This document shows, piece by piece, positions 53,826 to 63,524 of a stretch of 64,000 nucleotides of DNA. The stretch comes from Candidatus Gastranaerophilales bacterium (lineage in GTDB: Bacteria > Cyanobacteriota > Vampirovibrionia > Gastranaerophilales > Gastranaerophilaceae). Location of the stretch: positions 248,001 through 312,000 of the forward strand of contig CALUUK010000001.1 of assembly GCA_944323955.1 (NCBI GenBank), written 5' to 3'. Below the pieces are notes generated by a model that saw nothing but the letters and a program-made list of their open reading frames with translations, did no database searches and had not been told where the DNA came from. The number at the start of each line of letters is the position of its first letter. Position 1 is the stretch's first letter. The position numbers and the translations under genes are program-made.

Positions 53826-54870
53826 TTAAATCATTATCAATATATTCTCGTACAATTTCAATGTATATAAGTTTTAATTCGTCATTTTCAGGGTCAATAT
53901 CAATTGCCTGTTTATACATAGAAATTGCCGTTCTTAAATCTTTTAACATTACATATGTATTACCGAGCAGAGTATATGTATTTGCATTTGCCGGTTCTAT
54001 TTCAATAGCTTTCTGGTACATCATAACAGCTTCTTTGAAACTTTGAATTGAGCAATAAATATTTCCCAATAAAACGTATGCATTTGAAGCATCGGGTTTG
54101 ATAGAAATTGCTGTTTTATAATTTTGTATTGCATCTTCTGTTCTGTTTTGTTCAAATAAAGAAATTGCGTAACAAAGATATGTTTGATAGGCATTAGTGT
54201 CTGTTTCCGCAGCGATTATAAATAATTGATTTGCTTTATCATATTCTTTAGCGGCGGAATATGCATTTGCGCAATATAACATATATTTAGGATTATTATT
54301 ATCAAGTTCCAATGCATTTTCAAACAGCATAGCAGCGTCATGAAATCTGTTTTTTTTCATAAGAACAAATGCCAGATTTGTATGATTTTCGGGAAGTTCA
54401 GGACAAAGATTAAGGGCTTTTTCATAATACCTTATTGCTTCTTCGTAGTTTCCGTAATCCTGATACAGCATTGCTATGGCAGAGTATACCTGATAATTTT
54501 CTTTATCAATGTTTAATGCTTTAATATAATTTGCCATTGCTTGTTTAAATTCTCCGATTTCGGCATATGCATTACCCAGATTGATAAATACAGATATGTT
54601 ATTGACCCCGAGCATAACTGCTCTTGAATAATAATTAATTGCTTTATGAAAATCGTATTTACACGAATAAATACTTCCTATATTAATCAGTGCAACGAAA
54701 TTTTCAGGTTCAAAAGTCAAAAGACTTTCATATACGTTTATTGCAAAATCATATTCTTTATTTTTCAGATAAATATTTGCAAGAGAAAGATAATTGTCGG
54801 AATTATTCGGATTCTCAACGATCTCTTTTATCAGATTTTCTATTTCGGTCAATTCTTTTTCTTTATTCAT
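53797..54870 (-). CDS. Tetratricopeptide repeat protein
   Basis: 357 aa, nine or ten consecutive TPRs spanning almost the full length (for example VALINIGSIYSCKYDFHKAINYYSRAV). No signal peptide, no catalytic domain. Start set at ATG 54870. No Shine-Dalgarno; a TATAAT lies 7 nt upstream, so the transcript may begin at the start codon. Coupled to the Tic20-like membrane protein gene downstream. Confidence 0.88.
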   Translation of the reverse strand: MNKEKELTEIENLIKEIVENPNNSDNYLSLANIYLKNKEYDFAINVYESLLTFEPENFVALINIGSIYSCKYDFHKAINYYSRAVMLGVNNISVFINLGNAYAEIGEFKQAMANYIKALNIDKENYQVYSAIAMLYQDYGNYEEAIRYYEKALNLCPELPENHTNLAFVLMKKNRFHDAAMLFENALELDNNNPKYMLYCANAYSAAKEYDKANQLFIIAAETDTNAYQTYLCYAISLFEQNRTEDAIQNYKTAISIKPDASNAYVLLGNIYCSIQSFKEAVMMYQKAIEIEPANANTYTLLGNTYVMLKDLRTAISMYKQAIDIDPENDELKLIYIEIVREYIDNDLNEDGDKSAA

Positions 54871-54877
54871 ATGCACA

Positions 54878-54906
54878 ATTATACTAAAGAATAAATCTGG
54901 TAGCAA
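54878..54906 (-). promoter_or_regulatory. Promoter of the TPR gene, positioned for a leaderless transcript
   Basis: On the minus strand TTGCTA (54901-54906), 17 nt, TATAAT (54878-54883), 7 nt, ATG. It lies across the 3' end of the upstream beta-barrel gene. Confidence 0.6.
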
Positions 54907-56005
54907 ATAATATTCCGTTAGAGTTAGGCTGATTATTTCCCGTTGTAAAAACGTAGTTTAGTAAAACTTTCATATTTTCAAACGGTTTATAAACAAACCC
55001 GAGCGAATACTCGCTTGTGGTATCGTTATCAGCATTTGTATTATAATCAAATACATCATATCTGCCGAGTATTTGCAGTTTTGGAGTCAGATCGTAAGCC
55101 AATGTTGCATACATGCCTTCTGCGGAATTTTTAGATTCGTATATTCCGTTATAACCGTTTGCAGATGCATACTCAATTTTTGCGTGAAATTTTTTTATAT
55201 CATATCCTGCAAACAAAGAGTACTGACTGTAGCTGATATTATTTTTACCTACAGAATAACCTGCACCTATTTTAAAATCTCCGGTTTTTTCTTTTACATC
55301 GGCAAGGGGTTTGAACATAATGTTACCGGTAAAATCCAGTCCGTTTCCGAAGTCTTTCATAAATCTGGTACTGTCATATAATCCGATATCATAATCAACA
55401 TATTTATAGTTTCCCAGATTTCTTATACCGGTTGACATAGTATTTCCGAAAGTTCTGCCAAGCTGGGTTTTTAATACCATATCCTGATCATATATTCCTC
55501 TGCTTCCGTCATGGGTTGAAGGAAGACGCCAATATTGACCTAAAACTACCGTTTGCCGGGGTGTAATTTGATGAGCGATATATACCTGTCTTATCCTTTG
55601 TGTCAGCCAGTTTGAGTAGCCGTCAATTGTTCCCGTTAAATTTATGTCAAACATTGCATGGGTTTTATTATCGTTAAAATGAACGGATACTTTCGGTTCA
55701 ACGGTTGCAAAATCATGATTAAAAAACTGTCCGGAATGCTCTGTATTTAAATATGTCATTTCTCCGGAATACAACATATGAAGTTTTACAGAGTTTATTT
55801 TAGAATTTTCAAATACAAGACCTTTCTTTCCGAATAACTGAAGTGCTTTTGGTACATTTTCAACTTTTCCGTAGTATATATCAGACAAATAATCACCATA
55901 GTGCCACGGATTAAGGTCTTTCTGCTCCAATGTAATTTCTTCAATCGAAAAGGCCTGATTTGCATTAAATATCAACACAAATATTATTAGGATTATCTTT
56001 TTCAT
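54884..56005 (-). CDS. Outer-membrane beta-barrel (porin-like) protein
   Basis: 373 aa from MKKIILIIFVLIFNANQAFS, a clear signal peptide. The rest alternates polar and hydrophobic residues in amphipathic strands and ends with Phe-Ile-Leu after an aromatic-rich last strand (GILFATRFIL), typical of outer-membrane barrels. Segments such as YDVFDYNTNADNDTTSEYSLGF resemble phosphate-selective porin O/P-type barrels; the substrate is unknown. It follows the epimerase gene by 5 nt and probably shares its mRNA. Confidence 0.8.
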   Translation of the reverse strand: MKKIILIIFVLIFNANQAFSIEEITLEQKDLNPWHYGDYLSDIYYGKVENVPKALQLFGKKGLVFENSKINSVKLHMLYSGEMTYLNTEHSGQFFNHDFATVEPKVSVHFNDNKTHAMFDINLTGTIDGYSNWLTQRIRQVYIAHQITPRQTVVLGQYWRLPSTHDGSRGIYDQDMVLKTQLGRTFGNTMSTGIRNLGNYKYVDYDIGLYDSTRFMKDFGNGLDFTGNIMFKPLADVKEKTGDFKIGAGYSVGKNNISYSQYSLFAGYDIKKFHAKIEYASANGYNGIYESKNSAEGMYATLAYDLTPKLQILGRYDVFDYNTNADNDTTSEYSLGFVYKPFENMKVLLNYVFTTGNNQPNSNGILFATRFIL

Positions 56006-56010
56006 AAAAG

Positions 56011-56946
56011 CTAACAAACTAATTTCTTAAAATATTCAATCGTTTTTAAAAGACCTGTTTCTACATTTATACAAGGCTGCCAGTTTAATTTTTCCCGTGC
56101 AAGTGAAATATCAGGTTCTCTTTGTGCGGGATCATCAGACGGAAGCGGCTTGAATACAATTGATGATTTTGATTCTGTAAGTTTTATTATTAACTTTGCA
56201 AAATCTATAATTTTAATTTCTTGAGGATTTCCCAAATTAACGGGACCTGTAAACCCAATAGTATTATTCATTAATTTTATCAACCCTTCCACCATATCAT
56301 CAACATAGCAAAATGCTCTGGTTTGACTACCGTCCCCGTATACCGTAATAGGTTCATTTTTAAGTGCCTGAATAATAAAATTGGAAACCACTCTGCCGTC
56401 ATTTAAAGCCATATTCGGACCGTATGTATTAAATATTCTTGCAATTCTTACCTGTATATTATTCTGTCTGTGATAATCCGACATCAGTGTTTCGGCGCAC
56501 CTTTTTCCCTCATCGTAGCAGCTTCTTAATCCTATCGGATTAACATTCCCCCGATAAGATTCCGGTTGAGGATGAATTTTAGGATCGCCGTATACTTCAC
56601 TTGTACTTGCCTGCAAAATAGTTGCATGACATCTTTTTGCAAGTCCGAGCATATTAATTGCTCCCATAACAGAGGTCTTTATTGTTTTTATAGGATTATA
56701 TTGATAGTGAACGGGAGAGGCGGGACAGGCAAGGTTGTATATTTGGTCTACTTCCGCAAAATATTCGTTTATAACGTCATGTCTGACAAGTTCAAACCTG
56801 TTGTTTCCTATTAAGTGTCTGATATTGTCTTTTGATCCGGTAAAAAAATTATCAAGGCAAATTATATCATGACCATCTTTTATTAGTCTTTCGGACAGAT
56901 GAGAACCGATAAATCCGGCACCGCCCGTAACCAATATTCTTTTCAT
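56011..56946 (-). CDS. NAD-dependent SDR decarboxylase, UDP-xylose synthase type
   Basis: 311 aa extended SDR. NAD motif [36 protein letters not shown] is the hallmark of UDP-glucuronate decarboxylase (UXS); active site STSEVYGDP, Tyr in [22 protein letters not shown]. Converts UDP-glucuronate to UDP-xylose for glycan synthesis (known of the family). ATG 56946 with AGAGG upstream. Divergent from the glycogen-synthase-like gene. The 179-nt gap is AT-rich without a clear promoter. Confidence 0.9.
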   Translation of the reverse strand: MKRILVTGGAGFIGSHLSERLIKDGHDIICLDNFFTGSKDNIRHLIGNNRFELVRHDVINEYFAEVDQIYNLACPASPVHYQYNPIKTIKTSVMGAINMLGLAKRCHATILQASTSEVYGDPKIHPQPESYRGNVNPIGLRSCYDEGKRCAETLMSDYHRQNNIQVRIARIFNTYGPNMALNDGRVVSNFIIQALKNEPITVYGDGSQTRAFCYVDDMVEGLIKLMNNTIGFTGPVNLGNPQEIKIIDFAKLIIKLTESKSSIVFKPLPSDDPAQREPDISLAREKLNWQPCINVETGLLKTIEYFKKLVC

Positions 56947-57131
56947 TATCAACCTCTCTCAATGCGTTTCTTAATTATCTCAAAATATATAAAAAAAGGG
57001 AAGAAAAATTTTAATTTTATATTTTTTTTAAATAATAAAAATGTAACAATTATTTAATAATAGTAAAAAAAATGACATAAAAAAACTGTTCGTGTTTTCA
57101 AGTAAATGTGGTTATTTAAGGGAGTTATATT

Positions 57132-59591
57132 ATGAGTATTAAAATGTTTCCTGTCGGATTTGGCAGTTCAAAACGCAATAAAGATAATAATATTTCGTCA
57201 AAAGAAGGCAATTCTTCAAAAAATTTCTTAACAGGCATTAAAAAAGCGGCTCCGGTTGTTTTGCCTTTAGCGTCAATTCCGCTTGCGGCACTTGTAACAC
57301 ACAAAGTTAATTCAAAACACAACGCACAAATCTGGTCTGCATTAATCGGTATTGCCGGTTTGGGCGGAGCATATACTGCGGGGAATTTGACTGCTGAACA
57401 AAAAGAAGATATCTCTCGCAGAGCCGAAGAAAGAGTAAATGCAGCGCTTAACGGTCAGAATACATTGAATCGTAAGTATACTACGGATTATAACGGTATT
57501 ACCCTTTTAAATACTTCGGATAATTTAAATCTTGATTCAGTAAAACTTAAAAAAGCTCATGAAAAAATTGAATCTGCAGCTGTAAAACGTTTGAATGAGG
57601 CTCCGGATGTGAAACCGATATTTAAAGAAAATCCCACATTATGGTCTGTAAGTTCAGAGTTTGCACCCGTGAAAGAAGGCGGTTTGGGCTCTGTTCCCGT
57701 TGAATTGCAAAATAATATGTCAAAATTAGGAATTGATGTTCCGACTTTTATTCCGATGTACCAGCAGCGCGGAATTGCAAGTTTCCGAAAAGAAAACGGT
57801 AAATATTTTTATACATATAAGGGAAAAGAATTTGAGCTTGATAAAGCTGCATCTTTTAAATTGGACACTTATCAGGACGGAAAATCAAAAACCGAGGATG
57901 TAAGTTTTTATACGGCAAATTTAGGTAAAGATGACAACGGTACGGATAAAAAACTTGTATTTGTCCATAATGATACCTACTTTAACGGTACGATATATCA
58001 ATCATCCGAAAAAACGGAAGAACCTGAAAAATTTGCATTTTTCTCAAAAGCCGTATATGAATTTGCAAAAGCAAAAGCTGATAAAAACAGTGTTAAAGGA
58101 CTTGTTATATCCGATAGAGATGCCTTTGACTCAATAAAATTCCCCGACGGCTTAATTTTAAATGACTGGCAGGCTTCTCCGATTGCAGCTCTTGCACGCT
58201 ATAAAGCACCTATGGAAAATGCATATAAGCAATTGTCAAATGAAGCTGCCGAAAAACTTTCTGATATGAGAATTATAACAATAGGACACAATGCTACTTA
58301 TCAAGGTTCTACAAGCAATAATAACGATAATTTACAAAGACATACCGCTACTTCTAATATTTTAAACACACTTTTTGATAATTATGCTTTTGATATTGTT
58401 TCTCATGCAAAAACGGCTGCATCTGAAGATGATATTACGGATTACGGGTTAAGAAATCTTGATAATGTTTTAATTTTAAACGACCATGATTATTGGGCAA
58501 ATCACACAAACCTTTTGAATATGGGAGTATGCTTAAGCGATTATTTCCATCCGGTTTCGGAAAATTATGCAAAGGAAATCATTTCTGATGAACATCCGGA
58601 ACTGGCCTGGGAATTGAGATGGGCACTTAATAAACGTGCAAAAGCCGGCTCTCTTATAGGAATAATTAACGGCAATGATTTTGCTAATCTTAATATTGAA
58701 GCTAAAAAAGAAGCTATAAAAAATACTGCGGGATTTACACCCGAAACATACTCTAAAGATTCTTCGACTGAGGAAATTATGAATGCACGTTTACATAATA
58801 AAATTGCAATGTATAACGAGTTTATGATTCCTTTCACCCGGAAAGATACAAATGATGAATCTGATAAAGTGAGAAAAATAAGGAGTATTACCGAGAGATT
58901 TGAAATGGTAAATCCGACCGGAGAAACAAACTTACCGATTTTATCGGATGAAGAACTTGCTGCTGCTCCGATTTTATCATCAGCAGGAAGATTGGTATCT
59001 CAAAAGGGTGTAAAACTTATGTCTGATGCAATTAAAATGCTTTATGATAATTGGGATGAAGAATTTCCCGGCAAACCAAAACCCTTATTCTATTTGGCAG
59101 GGCAAGACGGTGAAGGCGGTACGCAAAGAGCTCATATAGAAAATTTAAAAAAAGAACTGGATAAAGATGACTCCGACAGAGTTATATTCGGTCATGGGTT
59201 TGCTCCTATGCAGGCAATAATGGCTTCTTCCGACTTCTTTATGCTGCCGAGTTTATTTGAACCCTGCGGTCTAACCCAGGGAGAATCATTTGCACTGGCA
59301 ACTCCGGTTATCGGAAGCGCTGTCGGAGGAATAGTAGATACTGTTAACAGAAATGGTAAAACAAACGGAATACTTACGGATAAAAATTCAAAACTAACAC
59401 CCGAAGAGTTTTATAACGCAATAAAAACAGCTCTTCATATATACTTTGATGAACCTGAAAAGTATAAATCAATGGTGAAAGATTCTTTGGCAGAAGATTT
59501 TAGCTGGATTCAAAAGGGTAAAAACGGCCCCGTATATGACTATCTGGATAAAATTGGAATAAAACGCGAAAATCTTCCTGACATTCATTAG
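57132..59591 (+). CDS. glgA: Glycogen synthase-like GT5 enzyme with membrane-anchoring N-terminal extension
   Basis: 819 aa, well above the usual ~480. The catalytic part begins near residue 168: WSVSSEFAPVKEGGLGSVPVEL (KxGGL ADP-glucose site), IGHNATYQGS, SAGRLVSQKGVKLM, and FEPCGLTQGESFALATPVIGSAVGGI (catalytic Glu and nucleotide-binding loop). The N-terminal 167 residues contain two hydrophobic segments (about 37-56 and 65-83) and a helical stretch, no cleavable signal. It probably elongates an alpha-glucan at the membrane. A GGGAG ribosome site is present. Confidence 0.85.
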   Translation: MSIKMFPVGFGSSKRNKDNNISSKEGNSSKNFLTGIKKAAPVVLPLASIPLAALVTHKVNSKHNAQIWSALIGIAGLGGAYTAGNLTAEQKEDISRRAEERVNAALNGQNTLNRKYTTDYNGITLLNTSDNLNLDSVKLKKAHEKIESAAVKRLNEAPDVKPIFKENPTLWSVSSEFAPVKEGGLGSVPVELQNNMSKLGIDVPTFIPMYQQRGIASFRKENGKYFYTYKGKEFELDKAASFKLDTYQDGKSKTEDVSFYTANLGKDDNGTDKKLVFVHNDTYFNGTIYQSSEKTEEPEKFAFFSKAVYEFAKAKADKNSVKGLVISDRDAFDSIKFPDGLILNDWQASPIAALARYKAPMENAYKQLSNEAAEKLSDMRIITIGHNATYQGSTSNNNDNLQRHTATSNILNTLFDNYAFDIVSHAKTAASEDDITDYGLRNLDNVLILNDHDYWANHTNLLNMGVCLSDYFHPVSENYAKEIISDEHPELAWELRWALNKRAKAGSLIGIINGNDFANLNIEAKKEAIKNTAGFTPETYSKDSSTEEIMNARLHNKIAMYNEFMIPFTRKDTNDESDKVRKIRSITERFEMVNPTGETNLPILSDEELAAAPILSSAGRLVSQKGVKLMSDAIKMLYDNWDEEFPGKPKPLFYLAGQDGEGGTQRAHIENLKKELDKDDSDRVIFGHGFAPMQAIMASSDFFMLPSLFEPCGLTQGESFALATPVIGSAVGGIVDTVNRNGKTNGILTDKNSKLTPEEFYNAIKTALHIYFDEPEKYKSMVKDSLAEDFSWIQKGKNGPVYDYLDKIGIKRENLPDIH

Positions 59592-59649
59592 TTAATTATT
59601 GCAAACGGACATATTAAGCCTTATTATGTTATAAGGAGTCAAATTTAAT

Positions 59650-61680
59650 ATGTCCGTTAATTACAAACAATTATTTGATAAAGCATATAAATTGCACAGT
59701 ATGGGCAATTTTGACGAAGCTGAAAAATTGTATAATATACTAATTGAAATGTCTCCTGAAGACAGTAATACTTTAAACCTGTACGGGCTTTTGTGTATTG
59801 CAAAAAAGGATTATCAAAAAGCTATTACCTATTTATCTAAAGCCGTAGTCTTGTCCAAGTCTCCTATTGCCGTTACAAATCTGGGGAAAGCACATCTTTC
59901 TAATAACGAGTATGAGAAAGCTATAAGACTGTTTCGGCAGTCATTGCAAATTTCGCCAAATGACGATACTTATTACTCAATGGCAATAGCATATAAAAAG
60001 ATGAAAAATCTTGAAATGTCAGCTCAATGCTATGAAAAAGCTCTTGAATTAAATCCGAACAATTATAATGCCGGCTATAATTTAGTTGTCGCTTACAAAG
60101 ATTTGAAAAGATATAAAGAAGCAATTAATTATGCAAACAAATGCATATTATTAAATCCTAAAGCAGAAGAAATATATTCTTTGTTGTCTTTTTTATATGA
60201 ATGTGTGAATGATTTAAAATCTGCGGTTAAAGCGCTTGAGAAAGCGGCTATGCTTGATCCCAAACAGTATTTGTATTTTTATAACCTCGGTGTTTTGTAT
60301 TCAAAACTGCATGATTCCGAGAATTCAATCTTAAATTATAAAAAAGTAATTGCGTTGAAGCCTGACAGTACTGCCGCACTTGTTAATTTATCGCTATTGT
60401 ACAGAAAAAGAAATATAAATCTTTCTCTGCAATATATTTTACTGGCTCAAAAAAATTCGCCAAAAGCAAAAAATGTTCTTTTAAACCTTGCTCAGATATA
60501 TAAAGATATGGGCAGAAACAGTGAAAGTATAAAAACTGCTGATGAAATTTTAAATATAAATCCGAAATCTCATGAAGCATATTCTATTCTGGCAATGAAC
60601 TATATGGATATGTGTGAATACACTACGGCTTACAATTATTATGAAAAAGCATTGGAATTATCTCCCGATACTCCTTCATATTTACACGGAAAAGCAGTGG
60701 CTTTAAAATATCTCGGTAAAACAGCAGAGTTTAAGGAACTGATGAATACGGTCTTTAAAAAAGACCCCAATACACCTGAGGTAAGAATTACTCTGGGAAT
60801 GTCCTATCTTGCTGATAAAGAATTTCAAAAAGGAATGGAACTTTACAGAGCAAGAAATCTTAATACGAACTTTAACAGATTTTTTGGAAATAAGTGCTGG
60901 AAGGAAAGCGATGATATTTCCGGAAAAAATGTTCTTTTATACTCGAATTGCGGACTCGGCGATACTTTAATGTATGCCAGATATTTTAATTTTGTTGCCG
61001 AAAAAGCAAGAAATGTTATTGTTCAGACTGATGATGCATTAATAAAAATATTAAGAAATAATTATAAAAATATTGAATTTATATCTAAAAAAATACAATG
61101 TAATGCTGATTATGACATTGCTGTTCCTATTATGGATATACCTTATATACTAAACATGGATTTTTCGAATATTCCCTCAAAAGAAGGTTATATAAAGGCT
61201 GATGATGAATTAGTTCAAGAATTTTCCAAATTGGATGTTTTTAATACAGAAAAAAAGAAAATAGGATTGTTTTTACAAGGTAACAGAAGAATATTTAAAA
61301 ACAGATTTATTCCTCAGAATTCGGTCTTGCCCTTTTTTGAGAATCAAAATATTCAATTTTATTCGTTTCAAATATCACAGGATATTTCGTTCAATGAAAA
61401 TATCATTAACTTTAAGCAGTATATAAAAGATTATAATGACACTGCGGCGATACTTAAAAATATTGATTTACTTATTTCTATTGATTCTTCAATAGTTCAT
61501 ATGGCCGGAGCTTTAGGTGTTAAAACTTTTTTGATGCTGCCATATACTCCAGAATGGCGCTGGTTTAATGACTGTGAAACGTCTTCATGGTATAACAGTG
61601 TAAAAATATTTAAACAGAGCAAAATAGCTGACTGGACGGATGTATTTGACAGAATTAATACATGCTTAAAAAAATTATGA
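59650..61680 (+). CDS. TPR repeat - glycosyltransferase-like fusion protein
   Basis: 676 aa. Residues 1 to about 400 are some ten TPRs; the C-terminal part (about 425-676) is a GT-B/GT9-like domain with SNCGLGDTLMYARYFNFVAEKA, FLQGNRRIFKNRF, and LLISIDSSIVHMAGALGVKTFLMLPYTPEWRW, the donor-binding signature seen in TPR-linked transferases related to SPINDLY/O-GlcNAc transferases. It may glycosylate proteins or surface polymers; the acceptor is unknown. Ends in an ATGA overlap with rlmD. Confidence 0.85.
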   Translation: MSVNYKQLFDKAYKLHSMGNFDEAEKLYNILIEMSPEDSNTLNLYGLLCIAKKDYQKAITYLSKAVVLSKSPIAVTNLGKAHLSNNEYEKAIRLFRQSLQISPNDDTYYSMAIAYKKMKNLEMSAQCYEKALELNPNNYNAGYNLVVAYKDLKRYKEAINYANKCILLNPKAEEIYSLLSFLYECVNDLKSAVKALEKAAMLDPKQYLYFYNLGVLYSKLHDSENSILNYKKVIALKPDSTAALVNLSLLYRKRNINLSLQYILLAQKNSPKAKNVLLNLAQIYKDMGRNSESIKTADEILNINPKSHEAYSILAMNYMDMCEYTTAYNYYEKALELSPDTPSYLHGKAVALKYLGKTAEFKELMNTVFKKDPNTPEVRITLGMSYLADKEFQKGMELYRARNLNTNFNRFFGNKCWKESDDISGKNVLLYSNCGLGDTLMYARYFNFVAEKARNVIVQTDDALIKILRNNYKNIEFISKKIQCNADYDIAVPIMDIPYILNMDFSNIPSKEGYIKADDELVQEFSKLDVFNTEKKKIGLFLQGNRRIFKNRFIPQNSVLPFFENQNIQFYSFQISQDISFNENIINFKQYIKDYNDTAAILKNIDLLISIDSSIVHMAGALGVKTFLMLPYTPEWRWFNDCETSSWYNSVKIFKQSKIADWTDVFDRINTCLKKL

Positions 61681-63053
61681 AACCAAACGATGAGTTTATA
61701 GTTAAAATAGAGAAAACGGTCAATGAAGGTAAAGGAATTACACGCATTGACGGATTCCCCGTTTTTGTAGAAAATGCAGCACCCCGGGATGTTTTAAAGG
61801 TTAAGTTATCAAAAATAAATAAAACATATGCAAATGCGGAAATTATTGATGTTATAGAGGCTTCACCTCACAGAATAAAACCGTTGTGCCCTATGCATAA
61901 TGTATGCGGAAGCTGCAATTGGCAGCATATTGAATATAGTGAACAGCTGCGGCAAAAACGGCAAATAGTGTATGAAACTTTAAAAAATATCACGGGAAAA
62001 GATTTTAATGTTAATGAAACAATTGCATCTCCCAAAAGAAACGGTTACAGATGTAAAGTTCAATATCCCGTCTCTCAAAAGAAATCAGGAAGATTGATTT
62101 CAGGCTATTATAAAAAACTTTCTCATGATTTAATCAATGTAAAATATTGCCCTATGCATGATTTTATAATTAATGAAATTATGGAATTTATAAAAAATGA
62201 AGCACCAAATTTTAAAATCACCGGATACATTGAAACAAAACATTCGGGATTACTGCGTCACGTTATATTTAGAAAGTCTTCTTTTAACGGGCAAATACTC
62301 GTAATTCTAGTTATAAATGATGATAAAATTGATACAAAATTAAAGAAACTGGCTGATTTATTGATGTCGAAGTTTCCTGAAATTACCGGAGTTTGTGTTA
62401 ATTTTAATACAATGAAGTCAAATGTAATTCTCGGTAAAATAACAAAAGTTATTAAAGGCAATGATTATTATATCGAAATTCTGTCCGGGATTAAATATCA
62501 AATCAGTGCTTCGAGCTTTTTTCAGGTTAATCCTTACTCGGCGGAAATTATATTTAATACCGTAAAGGATTTAATTTCCGAAAGAATTTCAACCCCGTCA
62601 ATTCTTGATGCTTATTCAGGTGTATCAAGTTTCGGAATATGGTTGTCTTCGATTGCGTCGAAAGTAGTTTCTGTTGAAGAGGTTTATTCCGCTTCTTCAG
62701 ATGCCGTTCAAAATTTAAAAATAAATAATCTGGATAATATTGAAATTATTAATGATGATGCGGCAAAAACCTTTAAAAACTTTATAAATAATAATATAAA
62801 ATTTGATGTTGTTTTAATAGACCCGCCAAGAAAAGGTTCTTCGGCTGAAGCATTAAAAAGTGTAATATCTCTTGCGGAAAAATTTTTGATATACGTCAGC
62901 TGCAACCCGGCAACACTGGCAAGGGATTTAAAATTTCTTATTGAACATAATTTTCTGCCCGAATATATTCAACCCGTTGATATGTTCCCCAATACCAGCC
63001 ATATAGAAACAGTGGTTTTACTAAAAAATTACAATAAAAAAGATGCCGTATAG
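61677..63053 (+). CDS. rlmD: 23S rRNA (uracil-5-)-methyltransferase, RlmD/RumA type
   Basis: 458 aa. TRAM domain at the N-terminus, Fe-S cysteines in CPMHNVCGSCNWQHI, SAM motif DAYSGVSSFGIWL, DPPRKGSS, and the catalytic SCNPATLARDL. Family enzymes make m5U in 23S rRNA or tRNA; RlmD, RlmCD or TrmA-like specificity cannot be separated by eye. ATG 61677 forms an ATGA overlap with the preceding stop; ATG 61662 would add five residues. Confidence 0.9.
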   Translation: MKPNDEFIVKIEKTVNEGKGITRIDGFPVFVENAAPRDVLKVKLSKINKTYANAEIIDVIEASPHRIKPLCPMHNVCGSCNWQHIEYSEQLRQKRQIVYETLKNITGKDFNVNETIASPKRNGYRCKVQYPVSQKKSGRLISGYYKKLSHDLINVKYCPMHDFIINEIMEFIKNEAPNFKITGYIETKHSGLLRHVIFRKSSFNGQILVILVINDDKIDTKLKKLADLLMSKFPEITGVCVNFNTMKSNVILGKITKVIKGNDYYIEILSGIKYQISASSFFQVNPYSAEIIFNTVKDLISERISTPSILDAYSGVSSFGIWLSSIASKVVSVEEVYSASSDAVQNLKINNLDNIEIINDDAAKTFKNFINNNIKFDVVLIDPPRKGSSAEALKSVISLAEKFLIYVSCNPATLARDLKFLIEHNFLPEYIQPVDMFPNTSHIETVVLLKNYNKKDAV

Positions 63054-63061
63054 GCATCTTT
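63039..63061. terminator. Terminator after rlmD
   Basis: AAAGATGCC / GGCATCTTT, 5-nt loop, overlapping the stop codon; T-rich on both sides. Confidence 0.75.
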
Positions 63062-63100
63062 ATATTAAAAATCCATTTCCCCAATTTAAGTCTGCGCCGC

Positions 63101-63289
63101 TTAATCTAATAGTGCTTCAAGTATGCTTGCATTTTTGACAGCTAAAGCATTTTCTTTAACTCTTTGTTTATGAATGTAAGTTCTGAGTGCTTCACGAATA
63201 AGTTCACTTCTTGTTCTGTTTTCACCTTCAGCGACTTCATCTATTCTAGTCAAAAATTCTTCCGGCATTGATATAAGTACTCTTGCCAT
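63101..63289 (-). CDS. CopG/Arc/MetJ-type ribbon-helix-helix protein
   Basis: 62 aa. MARVLISMPEEFLTRIDEVAEGENRTRSELIREALRTYI is a canonical ribbon-helix-helix: a beta-strand for operator DNA, then two helices. ATG 63289 has AGAGG upstream; a frame from 63361 gives no family sequence. There is no toxin gene next to it, so it is more likely a stand-alone repressor than an antitoxin. Target unknown. Confidence 0.85.
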   Translation of the reverse strand: MARVLISMPEEFLTRIDEVAEGENRTRSELIREALRTYIHKQRVKENALAVKNASILEALLD

Positions 63290-63524
63290 TTTTTTTGTCC
63301 TCTTTCTGTTATGTTGTCTTCCCTTACTTATATAAACAATTTTGAGAAAGGAAAATTGCATAATTTGTATATATTCTTTATTTATTTGTTAACAAAACTT
63401 CATATACTGTAAAACAAAATAGTAAATATTTGTAAAAATCCTTGTCAAATAAGGTGTTTGGGACTTCCTAAGAAATATATTTTTATAATAGAATAATTAC
63501 GAACTATATATCAGAGGCGTTGGA

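Noticed and set aside
63101-63289. CopG-like protein as the antitoxin of a toxin-antitoxin pair
   Set aside because: No small toxin-like ORF on either side in the same orientation.
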